Below are positions 62,942 to 64,000 of a DNA stretch of 64,000 nt, in pieces (position 1 is the first letter of the stretch; the number at the start of each line of letters is the position of its first letter). Location of the stretch: assembly GCA_016191085.1 (NCBI GenBank), contig JACPPJ010000023.1, positions 1 to 64,000 of the forward strand, given 5' to 3'. Source of the DNA: Acidobacteriota bacterium. Lineage in GTDB: Bacteria > Acidobacteriota > Terriglobia > 2-12-FULL-54-10. Made by a program: the position numbers and the translations under genes. The notes below the pieces were generated by a model. That model did no database searches, was not told where the DNA came from, and saw nothing but the letters and a program-made list of their open reading frames with translations.

Positions 62942-63261
62942 CGGCGGGATTATCTCTCGTCCGGTCGTCCTTTCGAGGCCGCCGCCTGCGGCGTGCCAAT
63001 CGTTAGCGACTCCTGGGAGGGACTGGAACTATTCTTCTAGCCGGGCCGCGAGATGATTATGGCGGACGATCACGACGCGGTCGTCCAGGCTTTGCAGATG
63101 CCTCGCGAGGAACTGAATCGAATCGCCCGCGCCGCGCGGGAGCGTTGCCTCGACGAGCCGCCAATAATCGTGCTATGGAGCTCGAATCTATCCTCGAGAG
63201 CCATAGCGTCGAAAGCTCTGGCGAAGAAGATGGCAACGGCCTGCACTTGTTCCAAAAGTAA
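62942..63261 (+). pseudogene. Glycosyltransferase C-terminal fragment (CgeB-like)
   Basis: The frame reads RPFEAAACGVPIVSDSWEGL, then ELFF and a TAG stop, then PGREMIMADDHDAVVQAL and ELNRIARAARERCLDE. This is the donor-binding end of spore-maturation CgeB-type glycosyltransferases, interrupted by an in-frame stop. A frameshift near 63165-63170 then hides the natural end RAMELESILESHSVE, with a stop at 63261. The N-terminal two thirds are missing. It is a dead remnant, upstream of a sugar nucleotidyltransferase gene. Confidence 0.75.
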
Positions 63262-63345
63262 ATCACCCGACATTTCAAGCGGACGATTGTAGCGCGACTG
63301 GCATCCAATTACTGGCCGAGAACGTTTTCACAATTGGTGTGGTCT

Positions 63346-63477
63346 GTAAGGGCATGACTTCAGTCATGCCGAAAAAGATGATTAGACAGTACGGCTTTAG
63401 CCGCTGAGGGCTAGACCTCAGGGCCTAAAGGCCAGCTAGTCTGCGCACTTGCGGCACGCCTGAAGCCGTGCCCTTAC
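63346..63477. repeat. Dyad repeat of the GTAAGGGCA type
   Basis: The left end GTAAGGGCATGACTTCAGTC (start 63346) and right end GCCTGAAGCCGTGCCCTTAC (stop 63477) are imperfect complements, matching at 22 of 26 positions over the full arms. A second small hairpin with CGGCTTTAGCCG lies inside. Such elements are common between genes in this kind of genome. It precedes the nucleotidyltransferase by about 60 bases. Confidence 0.7.
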
Positions 63478-63536
63478 GTTCTCGCCGGTCTACAGCAATA
63501 CTGAAACAGCTTAATTCCGGTGGTGGAGAGGCATAC

Positions 63537-64000
63537 ATGTGGGGGATCGTACCCGCCGCAGGGATGGGAAGCCGCATTCAGCCCCTTGCATTTTCCAAAG
63601 AGCTTCTGCCGGTTGGTAGCCGTCACGATGACGAAGTAGACCGGCCTCGCGCCGCCAGTGAGTATCTTGTCGAGCGCATGTTGCTGGCCGGAGTTACCAA
63701 AATCTGCTTTGTAATTGCCCCCGCAAAATTCGACATCTTGCAGTATTACGGCGGCAGCGTAGGGCCGGCGAGTATCTGCTATGCTGTGCAACTGTCGCCA
63801 GCCGGGCTTTGCGACGCGCTCTTCAGGACGCTGCCGCTGATTCAGCCGGAAGAGTTCGCCGTCGTAGGCCTGCCGGATACGATCTGGTTTCCAGAGGATG
63901 CGCTGCGGTCACTCGACAGTGACTTCCTCTCGTTCCTGCTGTTCCCCGTGTTACAGCCGGAGTTGTTCGATGCCGTCCTGACTGACGGCGACGACCGCGT
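63537..64000 (+). CDS. Sugar nucleotidyltransferase, partial (runs off the right edge)
   Basis: The ATG at 63537 follows GGAGAGG. The first 154 codons show MWGIVPAAGMGSRIQPLAFS and KELLPVG, the NTP-binding signature of glucose-1-phosphate thymidylyl- or similar transferases, then YLVERMLLAGVTKICFVIAP, ALFRTLPLI and VVGLPDTIWFP with the metal-binding Asp. The C-terminal part is outside the window, so the nucleotide (dTTP, UTP, GTP or CTP) and sugar cannot be decided. Confidence 0.85.
   Translation, partial: MWGIVPAAGMGSRIQPLAFSKELLPVGSRHDDEVDRPRAASEYLVERMLLAGVTKICFVIAPAKFDILQYYGGSVGPASICYAVQLSPAGLCDALFRTLPLIQPEEFAVVGLPDTIWFPEDALRSLDSDFLSFLLFPVLQPELFDAVLTDGDDR

Noticed and set aside
63474-63791. 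Minus-strand open frame at the right end
   Set aside because: It overlaps the nucleotidyltransferase start, whose NTP-binding motif and ribosome-binding site are clear.

Overview
The window looks like chromosomal DNA of a high-GC, Gram-negative soil-type bacterium, most likely an Acidobacteriota member of the Solibacter/Bryobacter kind. This placement is inference. It rests on the Oar-like TonB receptor with an N-terminal carboxypeptidase-regulatory domain, the many stand-alone receiver, PilZ, FHA and Crp/Fnr proteins, a TPR-kinase, dyad repeats between genes, and a bacterial RNase P RNA. No rRNA or tRNA gene was seen.

Layout. 1-1.5 kb: the 5' part of an IS630-type transposase inserted in an OmpA-like gene remnant, then a degenerate receiver. 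1.8-7.4 kb: fumarase, acyl-CoA dehydrogenase, a MaoC-like hydratase and an MFS transporter, separated by dyad repeats. 7.6-11.6 kb: a large glycosidase-like lipoprotein and a TPR protein. 11.7-20 kb: Crp/Fnr regulator, a deleted response-regulator pseudogene, Fur/PerR and a Dps-like ferritin, a second-type EF-G, an MltD-like lytic transglycosylase, and galU. 20-27.8 kb: a frameshifted beta-barrel gene with a structured leader, the Oar-like receptor, a KdpE-like regulator without its phospho-acceptor Asp, a PfpI-type protein and a PQQ-type sugar dehydrogenase. 27.9-33.1 kb: rnpB and an RND efflux pair split by a four-helix-bundle (S23) gene. 33.2-39.1 kb: a decayed DUF433/DUF5615 toxin-antitoxin pair, MutT, an IscU-like protein, MocA, XdhC, two cyclophilins, and about 1 kb without a clear gene.

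39.1-50.1 kb is a signalling block. One strand carries a Ser/Thr kinase with TPRs, a hybrid histidine kinase, a receiver and a PAS histidine kinase. The other strand carries a receiver/metallo-beta-lactamase fusion, a GspE/PilB ATPase fused to zinc ribbons and a receiver, and a J-domain protein. FHA and PilZ proteins follow.

50.2-56.8 kb is the most distinctive part: a same-strand cluster of ECF-like sigma factor, TPR-CHAT caspase-like protein, zinc-finger anti-sigma-like protein, secreted subtilase and Crp/Fnr regulator. It looks like a self-regulated unit with two proteases. 57.3-64 kb holds a GlcG/HbpS protein, an NtrC/PilR-type regulator with its kinase, an MFS transporter, a secreted hypothetical protein, a glycosyltransferase pseudogene, a dyad repeat and a truncated sugar nucleotidyltransferase.

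Several genes carry single-base frameshifts or in-frame stops. They could be true decay or assembly errors; raw reads would decide.
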